In this document: positions 18,295 through 27,300 of the stretch, one piece after another
Layout of the letters: every line of letters begins with the position of its first letter
Position numbering within the stretch: the stretch's first letter is position 1
Notes under the pieces: generated by a model
What the model was told of the DNA's origin: nothing
Databases searched by the model: none
Seen by the model: the letters and a program-made list of their open reading frames with translations, nothing else
Position numbers and translations under genes: made by a program
DNA from: DUZB01 sp963747555
GTDB taxonomy: Bacteria > Desulfobacterota > DSM-4660 > Desulfatiglandales > Desulfatiglandaceae
Reading direction: 5' to 3'
DNA: 64,000 bases
Assembly: GCA_963747555.1 (NCBI GenBank)
Contig: CAVVFZ010000014.1
Span: forward strand, 186,001-250,000

Positions 18295-19103
18295 TTTGCA
18301 CCTCCCATCTTAAAATTCTTCGGAAATTCATCCGTCTTCCCGGCAATATCCTTCAAATCGATTTTTTTGGCATTTGTTGTGTTTTTGAAGCTGAAATCGT
18401 TCGCCGCAACCGCCTCTCCGGTCTTCCAGTCCCTGACCTGGATGGTGTATTCCGGCGCCTCGGGAATGTGCTTCGAGGTGATGACATATTGGCAGGGATA
18501 GGGACGGTCTCCCTGGGCGATCCAAATCTGCCAATCTACATCTTTGGTCCTGAACGCAAGGTGATCGCACTCAATGCCGCCGACCACACCGCTGCCAAGG
18601 TCCTTTATATCCACCACCTCGGGCATCAACTGATCGTAGATATTCGCCATAAGCAAATCGGCGGCAGGCAGGGGCATGTTGTGTTTATGCCTCAACTCAT
18701 CGATCAGATGGTCGATTGTTCCGGGGATTTCGATCTGGGCGTAGACGTTCTCGTTCTTACCGAGAAGCGTCAGCGTCTTCCCGTCAAAAATCATCTCCAC
18801 ATTGGCAAAACCGCCCATGCGCGTGGCGCGGATTTTGTCGGGCCGATTGAGAATAACCGTACCCGAACTCATCAGAGCGAGTTTCTGATGATCTTTTGTG
18901 ACGACTTCGAGGTCGGCATCGTATGAGAACGAAATAGCCTTCTGCGCCGCCATGTAATCGGACATGGCCTTGACGAGTCTCTTGGCATCTTCCACATCAG
19001 CCCTGGCTCCCGAGGGAGTGCCCAATACAATCACCAGGGCCAGCACCGCGGCGAATATGCCTGCCACGGAGACCTTCACCAATTTTCGGGTTACCTTCTT
19101 CAT
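18291..19103 (-). CDS. DUF2092-family periplasmic protein
   Basis: An intact 270-residue DUF2092 protein. A basic N-terminus and hydrophobic core (VSVAGIFAAVLALVIVLG) form a signal peptide ending near ARA (35). The mature part follows the family pattern: KRLVKAMSDYMAAQKAISFS, SGTVILNRPDKIRATRMGG, VEMIFDGKTLTLLGKNENVY, PLPAADLLMANIYDQL, GIECDHLAFRTKDVDWQIWI and a C-terminal NDFSFK. The family is predicted to share the LolA/LppX-like lipid-binding beta fold, which would fit lipid handling in the periplasm. It heads a minus-strand operon, and the palindromic 31-nt element lies 185 bases upstream of it. Confidence 0.85.
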   Translation of the reverse strand: MKKVTRKLVKVSVAGIFAAVLALVIVLGTPSGARADVEDAKRLVKAMSDYMAAQKAISFSYDADLEVVTKDHQKLALMSSGTVILNRPDKIRATRMGGFANVEMIFDGKTLTLLGKNENVYAQIEIPGTIDHLIDELRHKHNMPLPAADLLMANIYDQLMPEVVDIKDLGSGVVGGIECDHLAFRTKDVDWQIWIAQGDRPYPCQYVITSKHIPEAPEYTIQVRDWKTGEAVAANDFSFKNTTNAKKIDLKDIAGKTDEFPKNFKMGGAK

Positions 19104-19287
19104 CTGAGTGCACCTCCTTAGAATACGTTTGTTTGATTATCGGTATAGTCCCAACCGATGGCCGGCTCGTCTGTTCCAACTGACACCACGGACGGCCATT
19201 ACGAAGACCGAACCTTGCTCACCACCGACTGGTTCCGGGGCTGCCCCCGCCTCCATACCATACGTGTAGTGGAGTGTATGGGAAGTA

Positions 19288-19318
19288 AAAGAGAAAAGAT
19301 ATTGGACTTTAGTCCAAT
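19288..19318 (-). promoter_or_regulatory. Candidate operator, palindrome shared with 24900-24930
   Basis: A 31-nt sequence whose core is a 16-nt dyad, TTGGACTTTAGTCCAA (7-base arms, 2-base spacer, 19302-19317), plus a purine-rich AAAGAGAAAAGAT flank. The same 31 nt, with one mismatch, occurs on the other strand at 24900-24930. Read toward the genes, both copies have the same orientation, 185 bases upstream of the DUF2092 operon and 101 bases upstream of the gene at 25031. A two-fold site of this size suits a dimeric LuxR/FixJ-type regulator such as the one encoded between them. It could instead be an extragenic repeat. Confidence 0.5.
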
Positions 19319-19321
19319 GAG

Positions 19322-19478
19322 GAATTTCGGCCTTGATCATCGTTTCGGCCAACAATGGTAGGTGCGACTTTAGTCGCACAGGAGTAGCGCGTGAATGCGG
19401 TTAAAACCGCACCTAAAGTTGGTTGTAATAAGACGGTTTGTGCCAGAGTGGCCGAAACGATGATCAATGCCGGAATTC
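19322..19478. mobile_element. MITE-like element with 30-bp terminal inverted repeats
   Basis: Terminal inverted repeats of 30 bases (19322-19351 and 19449-19478) match at 28 positions; both carry TGATCATCGTTTCGGCCA or its complement. They enclose about 97 bases with two further small palindromes, GTGCGACTTTAGTCGCAC (19362-19379) and GCGGTTAAAACCGC (19397-19410). There is no coding capacity, so it would be mobilised in trans. No clear target-site duplication is visible. The remaining bases between 19104 and 19558 hold no gene. Confidence 0.6.
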
Positions 19479-19558
19479 TGATGCACAAGCTCTCGGAGTA
19501 TGGTATAAACATCTAATGGTATTTCAAAAAGCACGGCGAGATTGCGGAGGCGTTTACA

Positions 19559-19987
19559 ATGGGGGTTTTATACAACACGGATTTCTATGCATGGACCCGG
19601 GAACAGGCGGCACTCCTGAAATCAGGGAGGCTTGCTGAAATCGATATGAACCATCTGATCGAGGAAATTGAGTCCATGGGGAAGAATGAGCGCCGGGAAC
19701 TGAAAAGCAGGCTTGTCATCCTTATCATGCATTTATTGAAATGGCAAATTCAGCCGGAGCGACAATCGAACAGCTGGAGGGCAACCATTGAGGCTCAGCG
19801 ATTTTTAATCGCGGAACTCCTGGAGGACAGTCCCTCTTTAAAGAGTGAACTAAAAGAATTTATCAGCACGGCATACCCTAAAGCAAAACGCCTCGCGATA
19901 TTGGAAACAGGACTGATCCGTGATTCTTTTCCCTCGGAATGCCCATTTTCCATTGACGATATCCTGCGTGAAGGGTTTTATCCATGA
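19559..19987 (+). CDS. DUF29-family protein
   Basis: A 142-residue DUF29 protein. The family opening is clear: YNTDFYAWTREQAALLKSGR and EIDMNHLIEEIESMGKNERR, then RLVILIMHLLKWQIQPERQS, and the DILREGFYP ending. It is cytosolic and helical. DUF29 proteins are of unknown function, occur in many cyanobacteria and proteobacteria, often in multiple copies near mobile or toxin-antitoxin loci. GGAGG lies upstream of the ATG. The 3' end of this gene is repeated, decayed, at 20812-20896. Confidence 0.88.
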   Translation: MGVLYNTDFYAWTREQAALLKSGRLAEIDMNHLIEEIESMGKNERRELKSRLVILIMHLLKWQIQPERQSNSWRATIEAQRFLIAELLEDSPSLKSELKEFISTAYPKAKRLAILETGLIRDSFPSECPFSIDDILREGFYP

Positions 19988-20021
19988 TTTGGTCCAATGG
20001 GGAATTTCATACGATTGAAGA
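19941..20021 (+). repeat. Direct repeat, copy 1: end of DUF29 gene plus flank
   Basis: The last 45 bases of the DUF29 gene and 35 bases beyond (with ATCCATGATTTGGTCCAATG at 19980-19999) recur at 20812-20896 at roughly 80 percent identity. The two copies bracket the TumA/TumE-like pair, which suggests that a second DUF29 gene once followed and was deleted or replaced by the toxin-antitoxin cassette. Confidence 0.65.
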
Positions 20022-20054
20022 AGGGATCCCGACTAGTAAGAAAGGAGGATCATA

Positions 20055-20360
20055 ATGGAAACAATTGAAACCAGCGAAGTGATCGTGAGAATCCCGCCTT
20101 CCATGGCATCTGACGTCGGTGGGAACGAAATTGTCGGGATGCTCCTTGATAAAGCACTGGGGAAGAAGGATTTCTACAAAAGCAAAATGAAGATTTTTGA
20201 GGCGAAGTACGGGACAGACTTTGCCGCCTTCAAGAAAAAGTCAGAGGATGGGGAAGAGAACTTCGAAGAATGGGACGATTTGTTGCTCTGGGAGGGGTGC
20301 CAACTCGCATACAGGGAATGGGATAGAAAATATGAGGATCTCAAACTGTGTATGAAATAG
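20055..20360 (+). CDS. TumA-like antitoxin
   Basis: A 101-residue acidic protein directly upstream of a TumE-type toxin. Its N-terminus (TIETSEVIVRIPPSMASDVG, residues 3-22) looks like a short DNA-binding or dimerisation strand, followed by a helix (VGMLLDKALGKKDFYKSKMKI) and an acidic C-terminal half (EEWDDLLLWEGCQLAYREWD) suited to binding a basic toxin. AAAGGAGG precedes the ATG. The stop overlaps the GTG start of the toxin gene. The assignment rests mainly on this context. Confidence 0.7.
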   Translation: METIETSEVIVRIPPSMASDVGGNEIVGMLLDKALGKKDFYKSKMKIFEAKYGTDFAAFKKKSEDGEENFEEWDDLLLWEGCQLAYREWDRKYEDLKLCMK

Positions 20361-20689
20361 TCACCGCTCTCAGGAACTCAGCGATTGTTGTTGATGTCGA
20401 TGTTCTTGACCTTATTGATGAGGATTCTGTCAAGCTTATTAAGATCAAGGCAATCCTCAAAAAAAATTGTGAATTGTACGTTACGGAGCTCCACACAACC
20501 GGTTACCAGAAATACTCATACCATTGCCAAAAAAGCGACGGGGAACTGATTGTCAGGTGGGACAACAAGCCGCACTGGAAAGAGATGCCCACTTACCCCC
20601 ACCACAAGCATGAAGGCGCTCAAGTCGTTCCTTCGCACAGGGTGACAATTAGCGATGTTTTGGCTGCGATAGAGCAAATATTTGGTTAG
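20348..20689 (+). CDS. TumE-family toxin (DUF6516)
   Basis: A 113-residue protein of the TumE (DUF6516) toxin family. The diagnostic central pattern is present: LIKIKAILKKNCELYVTELH, then KYSYHCQKSDGELIVRWDNK, and PHWKEMPTYPHHKHEG with its histidine cluster. It starts with GTG inside the end of the antitoxin gene, a 13-base overlap that implies translational coupling. The toxin mechanism of the family is not known to me. 20690-20881 holds only the decayed second DUF29 end. Confidence 0.82.
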   Translation: MYEIVTALRNSAIVVDVDVLDLIDEDSVKLIKIKAILKKNCELYVTELHTTGYQKYSYHCQKSDGELIVRWDNKPHWKEMPTYPHHKHEGAQVVPSHRVTISDVLAAIEQIFG

Positions 20690-20811
20690 GAAGGCGCCAC
20701 TGCTCAGAAAAGGGAAATCAAAATAACTGAAAGAGAACCTGACAAATGTGAGCAAGGGCATTATCGACAATGGACCGGCCTCTCGATACCATCTTTCCAA
20801 TTTTGGAAGCT

Positions 20812-20896
20812 GCCCTTCTTTTTCCCATGGACGATCTCCTGCATAAAGGTTTTTATCCATGATTTGGTCCAATGGAGGAATTCAGACTGTTGAAGA
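20812..20896 (+). repeat. Direct repeat, copy 2: decayed DUF29 3' end
   Basis: Second copy of the repeat at 19941-20021. It still encodes an MDDLLHKGFYP-like end followed by the shared ATCCATGATTTGGTCCAATG. It overlaps the stop of the response regulator gene on the other strand. Confidence 0.6.
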
Positions 20897-21508
20897 ATGG
20901 AGATTGAGCTTTTCTGCAAACCTTACCAGGTCTGCCAGGGATTCGGCGGCCATCTTCTGCATCACCTGGGCCCGGTGAACCTTGACGGTCTTTTCCGTAA
21001 TCCCCAGGTCATAGGCCACCTGCTTGTTCAACATGCCTCTCACCACAAGCGAAAAAACCTCATGCTCCCGCGGGGTCAGCGTATCCAGCCTGGATGAGAG
21101 AGTTTTCATTTGCTTTTTCTCTTGCCGCGTGAGGCAATCTTTTTTAATGGCATGGGAAACCACGCTCAGGAGTTCCCTTTCTTTAAAGGGTTTCTGCAGA
21201 AAATCCATGGCGCCGTTTTTCATGGCTCTCACGCTGTCCGGGACCGTTCCGTGGCCCGTGATAAAAATGATGGGAATGGAGATGCCCTTTTCAACCAGCC
21301 GGTCCTGAAGTTCGAGGCCACCCAGCTTCGGCATCTTGATATCGAGAATAAGGCATCCAGGCACGTCCGGATGGCTGAAATCCATGAATTCGAGAGCCGA
21401 ATCGAAAGTCTTCGCGTCATACCCGGCCGACCTCAATAAACGCTCCAGGGACTTTCGCACGGATGGATCGTCATCCACCACGTATACAAAGGGTTTTTCC
21501 TCTGTCAT
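20882..21508 (-). CDS. FixJ/TodT-family response regulator
   Basis: A 208-residue two-component regulator. The receiver domain (1-125) has the acidic residues D12-D14, phosphoacceptor D56 in CLILDIKMP, the switch Ser/Thr region IIFITGHG and the conserved Lys in FLQKPF. A LuxR-type helix-turn-helix follows (about 140-205), with LTPREHEVFSLVVRGMLNKQ and ITEKTVKVHRAQVMQKMAAE. This architecture is that of FixJ, TodT and StyR, which activate transcription when phosphorylated. Its ATG shares one base with the stop of the kinase gene. The palindromes at 19288 and 24900 are plausible targets. Confidence 0.92.
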   Translation of the reverse strand: MTEEKPFVYVVDDDPSVRKSLERLLRSAGYDAKTFDSALEFMDFSHPDVPGCLILDIKMPKLGGLELQDRLVEKGISIPIIFITGHGTVPDSVRAMKNGAMDFLQKPFKERELLSVVSHAIKKDCLTRQEKKQMKTLSSRLDTLTPREHEVFSLVVRGMLNKQVAYDLGITEKTVKVHRAQVMQKMAAESLADLVRFAEKLNLHSSTV

Positions 21509-24500
21509 TAGCGTTTTTCCTCGTATGCCGGCAGTGTGAATGAAAAAACGGCCCCACCTTCAGGATTATTGGACGCCTCCATGACTCCTCCATGGGTTTT
21601 GACGATTGTTCTACAGATAGCAAGGCCCATCCCCAAACCCTCCGGTTTGGTGGTGAAAAACGGCTCGAAGACTTGATCCATGACATCTTTTTCAAGACCG
21701 ATTCCCAAGTCGGCGACTGATACCCTCACGGATCGGCCTTCCTGTATCTCCGTTTCGATGACGAGTTTCCGTCTGTCCGAGGTCTCATTTTTCATCGCGG
21801 CCGCCCCATTGATGATCAGGTTGATAATCACCTGTTGAATCTGAATCCGGTCAGCGTGCACCTTCAGCAGATTTTGGGAGTATTTCGTCCTTATCGCCAG
21901 CTCAGGCAGAAGAGAATCAGCACGTATCAGGGGCAAAACATCTCTGATTACATCGTTCAGATCGAGGACTTCAAAATGGGCCGGTTCTCTTTTTAAGAGG
22001 GAGCGGATTTTCTGAATGATATTACTCGCCCGTCCCATTGTCCAGGACAATATCATCGAGAATCTGTCGCACTTCAGCCATATCGGGCTCGCTTGCCGAA
22101 AGGAAGCGCTTGGCGGCTTCGGTATTGCTTTGAATAGCGGTAAGCGGCTGGTTGATTTCGTGGGCCAGGGACGTCGTTAATTCCCCCATGATGCCGATCC
22201 GGGTCACATGGGCGAGCTCTTCCCACTGTCGACGAGCCTTTTCTTCGGCCTCCACGCGCTCCGTAATATCCATGATTCTGTGAACGACCCGCGTTATCCT
22301 GCCTTCCCCATCCAGGATGGGGTCGGCGGATACCTGATACCATGCCTTCCTTTGGGCATCGTAAAGCTCGTTTTCCTGATGATTTTTCACCCTGAGAGAT
22401 CTCTTGACTGGACAATCCACGGGCGGTCCATTCTTTCCATGCATCAAATGATGACAGAACTGGCCATGGATTTCACGGGACGGAAGTTTAAAAAGGGAAG
22501 CCGCAGCATTGTTGTGCCGAAGAATCTTGAGATCCCGATCGAGAATTATGACCGCATGGGGAATTGAATCAAAAGTCGCCTGCCATTCTTCGGCCGCCTT
22601 TCGTAAGCTTTCTTCCATTTCTTTTCGTTGGGTGATATCCACGGAGGTGCCCATCAGGCGAGTTGAAATTGTGGCTGGATATCTTCGCCCAGTGGACGAC
22701 GATCCATCGGATGCTGCCATCCGGGAGGACGATTCGGTAATCGCATTTGAGTTCCTTCCCCGTTTGAAGAGTTTCTTGCACGGCACGCCTTAAGCCTTCA
22801 TGATCGTCGGGATGAATCCGCTCGAAAAAACTGTCATAGGTCAGTTTTTCATCTGCCAAAAAATGAAACAGTTCCCGGGTCTTTTCAGAAACCCAGACCT
22901 CCTCCGTTTCAAGATCCATGACCCACAGGCCCGCCCCCGCCGCGTTCGTCGCCAGGCCCAGACGTGCCGCACTTTCGTGCAACTCATGATCGGCGCGCTT
23001 TCGGGCAATCGCATTGGCAAATACCTGCGCTAACAGTTGAAGCTGTTTCACAACCGGTTCCGGCCAGGTTCGTTCTTCCCGCATGGTGGTAAAGCTCAAT
23101 GCCCCGATAAGCAAGTTTCCGCCAATGGATAGGGGAAACATCAGGCTGGATTTGATCCCATAGTGGCGCCACACTTCCTGATCGCGGGCAGCTTCCGGTG
23201 GCACGTCCTCCGTGGAAATGGCAATCACCTTGCCGGCCGCAGCTTGCTGCAGGTTCCAGGGAAAATACTCCTTTGCATCCATTCGATCGGGAAGCTGGTG
23301 GCCCCTCCAACCGCCGATAGAAGTGCGTAAGATAAATAAAATCGGGATTCTCCATCGGATACCTGCCAAAGCGCCGACAAAATCCAGACTCAAGGAATTC
23401 GCAAAAGCGCGCCAGTGCGTCTTGAATCGTGTTGTCAATTTGTTCAGCGGGTAGGTTGATAAACCCCGTTGAATCTCCGACAGCAACGTTTCAAACTGAA
23501 GCTGCGTCTTTCAATTCTTCTTCGGCCGATCTTCTACGCCTCCTCTGCCACAATAAGCCGGCAATCAGAAAGGACTGGGCCATGATAAAAGCCAGTGCTC
23601 CTGCGGCATAATATTTAAGGTCCCAAAGGCTGAATTCCCTGTTTATGACAATACTTCCTTTGGGCAGGTGGAACTCGCTCAGCTTCCAATGCCTGATTTC
23701 CGCCAGTCGAACATGGCCAATTGGGGCACCTCCATAACGGTGGGAATACTTTCAATTTGCGGGGTTTCCGAAAGTATCTTCAATGCCGTTTCGCCTGCTT
23801 CGGTTCCTACACTCTCGAAGCTTAACAGGGAACCACCCACGATGCCATTGTTCAGCAAGATGTCCAAAGACCCGAAAATCGGGACCTTGGAAACCTGCGC
23901 AAGCAGTCGGCTTACTTCCACCGTGGTTCGAGGTTTTCCGTTTACGTCCTTTCCGAACGCGGTGATGAACAGGATGCTGTCCGGAGGGCGCATTGGCTGC
24001 TGTGGCCAGTATTTCATCCAACGATAGTGCAGTCAGGTAGCGGAATTCCAATTTATCTTTCCAGCCCTTTGAATCTTCCATAAAAAGGTTTTCCAGCCAT
24101 TTGTCCAACGGATGCGTTCCGCCCACCACATAGACTCGCTTTAGGCCGGGTACCAGATTCAGAGCGATATCGATCGTTGGTTTGAAATCCGGAATGACCA
24201 GATGCTTGATGATGGTACGCTCCGTTTTCTGCAATTTAAAGCCCTGGGGCAGGTAAAGCGCCAGTACGGGAACATTGGGAAAAATTGTTTGACACTCTTC
24301 AAGGAGGAACTTCAAAGCGTCCGGGTACAGGGTGATAATCAGATCGATTTTTTTCTCTCCATAGCGCTGACGCAGGAGTTCCACCATGAGTTTACGGTGT
24401 TCCTGGCTGGGATGGCGCCTCAAGTCCAGATGCTCATAAAACTGGTTTTTAATGGGGATTCCACCGGATTGCAAGGTAATCGAGAGCCCGTGATCGGTTT

Positions 24501-24693
24501 TCTCAAATGCCGGGATGTTGGCTTCGAAAGCATTCAGGATGAGCACTTTCTTATTTTCCAGAGGGTTTGGGGCCTGAGTCTGAGAATAGGCGAGTCCGAC
24601 GCCGGGGCGGATAATGAAAAGCATAATGAAATATATGGGATAACAATAGATTATCCGCCTTTTTCGGCCTTCAACCAAAATCACTGACTCCAT
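21508..24693 (-). pseudogene. Hybrid-sensor histidine kinase with ABC-substrate-binding-like sensor, frameshifted
   Basis: One gene of about 1060 codons read in five frame segments. Order: signal and periplasmic ABC-substrate-binding-like domain (24693-23680; KVLILNAFEANIPAFEKTDH, DLIITLYPDALKFLLEE, GSLDILLNNGIVGGSLLSFE), a membrane helix (about 23600-23540; YYAAGALAFIMAQSFLIAGL), a GAF domain (to about 23000), two PAS domains (to about 22260; WAKISSHN, MGTSVDITQRKEMEESL), HisKA with the H-box LAHEINQPLTAI, and an HATPase domain (VINLIINGAAAMKNE, GLGMGLAICRTIVKTHGG). Breaks lie near 24000, 23490, 22660 and 22040. It precedes its cognate regulator directly. Broken as written, or affected by sequence errors. 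Confidence 0.85.
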
Positions 24694-24899
24694 TTACATG
24701 CCGCCCGTACTGATTGGCCATAAGCCTGTTTCGACTCCCAGTCATTTATCGCCGAATTTCGCCGCCTGTGACCAAATATAAACACTTTATGGTTTTTTTA
24801 CCCTCCAGACAAAAAAAAATCAAGGCGGATGAGTCCCAGTATCCAAAGTTCAGAGAGAAAGTCCGCTTTATGGAGTTGTCGCATAATACCCCATCGGGC

Positions 24900-24930
24900 A
24901 TTGGACCAAAGTCCAATATCTTTTCTCTTT
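24900..24930 (+). promoter_or_regulatory. Candidate operator, palindrome shared with 19288-19318
   Basis: Second copy of the 31-nt element. The dyad here is TTGGACCAAAGTCCAA (one arm mismatch), followed by ATCTTTTCTCTTT. It lies 101 bases upstream of the plus-strand envelope cluster starting at 25031 and 207 bases upstream of the divergent kinase gene. The remainder of 24694-25030 is AT-rich near 24950 and has no gene. Confidence 0.5.
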
Positions 24931-25030
24931 CGATATCCTTATATTCTAATATCTTTTATTTACCGACCTGATCTTTATCATCGGAAGAGTCGGAAACACT
25001 ATTAACTCAAGAAGAAAAGGAGAACAAATC

Positions 25031-25604
25031 ATGAAAAGCATTAAAATTACATCGATTGCATTGGCCTTCAGCTTGGCGGTTGTCTTTTCCGCCTTTGCCG
25101 CTCAGGAACAGAACACCCCCGGCCCCGGGGGAGTTGTCGTGGATGTGACCGAATGGTCAGGCGAAGTTACCGCCATCGATTACCAGACAAAAATGGTTAC
25201 CCTCAAGGGGCCGGAAGGGAAAGTTGTTACGCTGCACGCGAAAAACGCCCGAGAACCTGGATCAGGTCAAGGTCGGCGACATCGTCAAGGTCAAATTCAT
25301 TGATTCGTTGGCCATCTTCGTCAGGAAAGCGGATTCCCCGCCGGACGTAGGCGAAGGAGAGGCTGTTGCGCTTGCGCCCAAAGGGGCCATGCCCGGCGGA
25401 ATTATGGCCCAAACCGTTCAAATCACAGCCAACGTGGAGGCCATAGACTACCAGAAGCGAACCGTTACTTTGAAAGGTCCGGAGGGACGGATGAGGACAA
25501 TCCAGGTGGGCGACGCCGTGAAAAGACTGGAGGAGATCAAGGTGGGAGATCAGGTGGTTTTGAGGCTTACGGAAGCCGTTGCGCTCTCCGTGACCAAGCC
25601 TTGA
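25031..25604 (+). pseudogene. Secreted two-repeat beta-barrel-like protein, frameshifted
   Basis: A secreted protein of about 190 residues with a signal peptide (SIALAFSLAVVFSAFAAQ). The body has two copies of one module: EVTAIDYQTKMVTLKGPEGK with QVKVGDIVKVKF, and NVEAIDYQKRTVTLKGPEGR with EIKVGDQVVLRL. This looks like two small OB-like beta domains. Near 25243 an extra base in a CCC run shifts the frame, so the first module reads out and the second continues from another frame. GGAGAA precedes the ATG. Function unknown; it is the first gene after the palindromic element. Confidence 0.7.
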
Positions 25605-25708
25605 ACCCAAGTTTAAACATATGGGAACATCCGGATGAGTAATTGGCCCCAGTTTCTTGCGCTCTTCCCACAGAGCGCAAGAAATTTTCACATTCACGGA
25701 AAGGGACA

Positions 25709-26375
25709 ATGGTTATGAATAGACGAATGAAGACATCCAAATATATAAAAATATTAACTATAGTTCTGTTAATCGCCTTTGCCGGCGCCGGTTGCGCAGG
25801 CAATGGGGGCCTATCCGATATGACCGACACCACGAAAGGGGGTATCCTCGGAGGCGCCGGCGGCGCCGCCATCGGAGCACTCCTGTACAGCTCCAATCCA
25901 TGGGCCGGCGCTCTCATCGGGGCGGCTGGAGGGGCCCTCACCGGGGCTCTTGTGGGGCATTTCATGGACGACCGCAAGAAAGACCTGGAAAAAGACCTGG
26001 CGCCCCAGATCAACGAAGGACTGGTGACGGTGCAGATTTTGAAGGACAACGCCCTTCTCGTTACAACCACGGGCTCCACCGCATTTGCAAAGGGTTCAGC
26101 GGTGGTTAATCAGGCTTTCATCCCGACGGCCCAGACGATCGCGAAAGAGGTAAAAACCTACGGAAAGACCACGCTTGCGGTTATCGCCCACCCGGATGCG
26201 ACAGGCACTAAACAGGAACGTGAAACTCTTTCCAATCAGCGGGCCGAGGCGGTCAGAACCTTGTTTATCAGCCTGGGGGTTCAGCCCGATTCTGGTGAGC
26301 GCATCGGGCAATCCCAACAGCAACTATCTGGACGGCCGGGTGGAAGTGGTGGTTCACCCATTGACTTCCTCGTGA
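25709..26375 (+). pseudogene. OmpA-family lipoprotein with glycine zipper, frameshifted copy
   Basis: A lipoprotein of about 220 residues, paralogous to the intact copy at 31145-31804. Signal peptide with lipobox AGAGC, a glycine-zipper segment (GGILGGAGGAAIGALLYS, GALIGAAGGALTGALVGHF), a conserved MDDRKKDLEKDLAPQI helix, then the OmpA peptidoglycan-binding domain (LAVIAHPDATGTKQERETLS, QRAEAVRTLF). An extra G in a GGGGG run near 26279 shifts the frame; the proper end, VSASGNPNSNYLDGRVEVVV, continues in another frame to 26375. It may anchor the outer membrane to peptidoglycan. The start could also be the ATG at 25715. Confidence 0.8.
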
Positions 26376-26484
26376 AAGGGAAATGGGATTCCCAACGGCC
26401 TCGGGCTTTTCATTGCCGCATGACCCGTGAGATATCTTGTGGGTCATTCCGGCAACACCTCCAGCATCAGAAAAGGAGCAACTC

Positions 26485-27060
26485 ATGAAAAACTTCAAGG
26501 AATCCTGCACAGGGTTAAACCGCACTCGTGCGATGATTCTCTTGGCAGTTCTCTTGTTATCAATGGCAGCATATGGGACCATTTCCACTGCTTTTGCTGC
26601 TCCTTCGGAAAAGCCCCAACTCATGTTCGTGCAGATCGCCGAAGATCTCAAGATAGACGAAGCATCGAAGACTCTCCGTCTTGTGGGCGTTAGTCAACAG
26701 ACCCTCTACTTCTCGGATCGGCCGGTCCGAATCGCGGGACATCTCAAAATGGCTGATTATCTCAAGGAATGGACGGCTAAAGCCGGCAAAGACAATTTCG
26801 GCGATGACCCGCCGAACGCCACACTGTCCGTCTATGAACCGGGACAACCAGACAATACGGTTGCCGTGGTCGAAATCAACAACCCCCGAATGGATGGTTC
26901 TGATCTGACCTACAACTTTAAGCTCATCGAAGGGAATCTTCCTGCTAAAGGCGGCGCAACGGCACTTTTTATCGACTGGATAGGCGTCGGCGGCGGTGTT
27001 GGACGCGGCTACCACGGTGTGGGTGTTGGTCGACGAGGCCCGGGCTGGCGAGGATGGTAG
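26485..27060 (+). CDS. Secreted protein with glycine-rich tail
   Basis: About 191 residues from the ATG at 26485 (AAAAGGAG upstream; an in-frame GTG at 26437 lies inside the preceding gene's end). Signal peptide MILLAVLLLSMAAYGTISTA followed by AFA. The mature domain is beta-rich (SKTLRLVGVSQQTLYFSDRP, ATLSVYEPGQPDNTVAVVEI, SDLTYNFKLIEGNLP), and the tail is Gly/Arg-rich (GVGGGVGRGYHGVGVGRR). I do not recognise a named family. It occurs within the OmpA/SYLF envelope cluster. Confidence 0.7.
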   Translation: MKNFKESCTGLNRTRAMILLAVLLLSMAAYGTISTAFAAPSEKPQLMFVQIAEDLKIDEASKTLRLVGVSQQTLYFSDRPVRIAGHLKMADYLKEWTAKAGKDNFGDDPPNATLSVYEPGQPDNTVAVVEINNPRMDGSDLTYNFKLIEGNLPAKGGATALFIDWIGVGGGVGRGYHGVGVGRRGPGWRGW

Positions 27061-27300
27061 CAGTAGCAACCGTCACGAGGGCGCGGCTCGGAAAACGGAA
27101 TCGAGCAGAACTGGGAAAAGGCCAGCTGCAAAGCTTGTAAAGTGAAATTGAGACCAGAATGTTTTGATGTCGCTTCGCTCAAGCCAATTCAAAAGTGGGC
27201 AAAAGGAAGTAAGCGTTAAGCGAGCCGGTCTGCGGAGAACAAATGTTTCATACAGGCCGGAGAACAATGCAATTTTAAGGAAAAAGATGAGGAAAACAAA

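Noticed and set aside
19980..20885. TTGGTCCAATG sequences at about 19987 and 20868 as extra operator half-sites
   Set aside because: Both lie within the duplicated DUF29 3' end, so their similarity is explained by the duplication; they lack the full 16-nt dyad.
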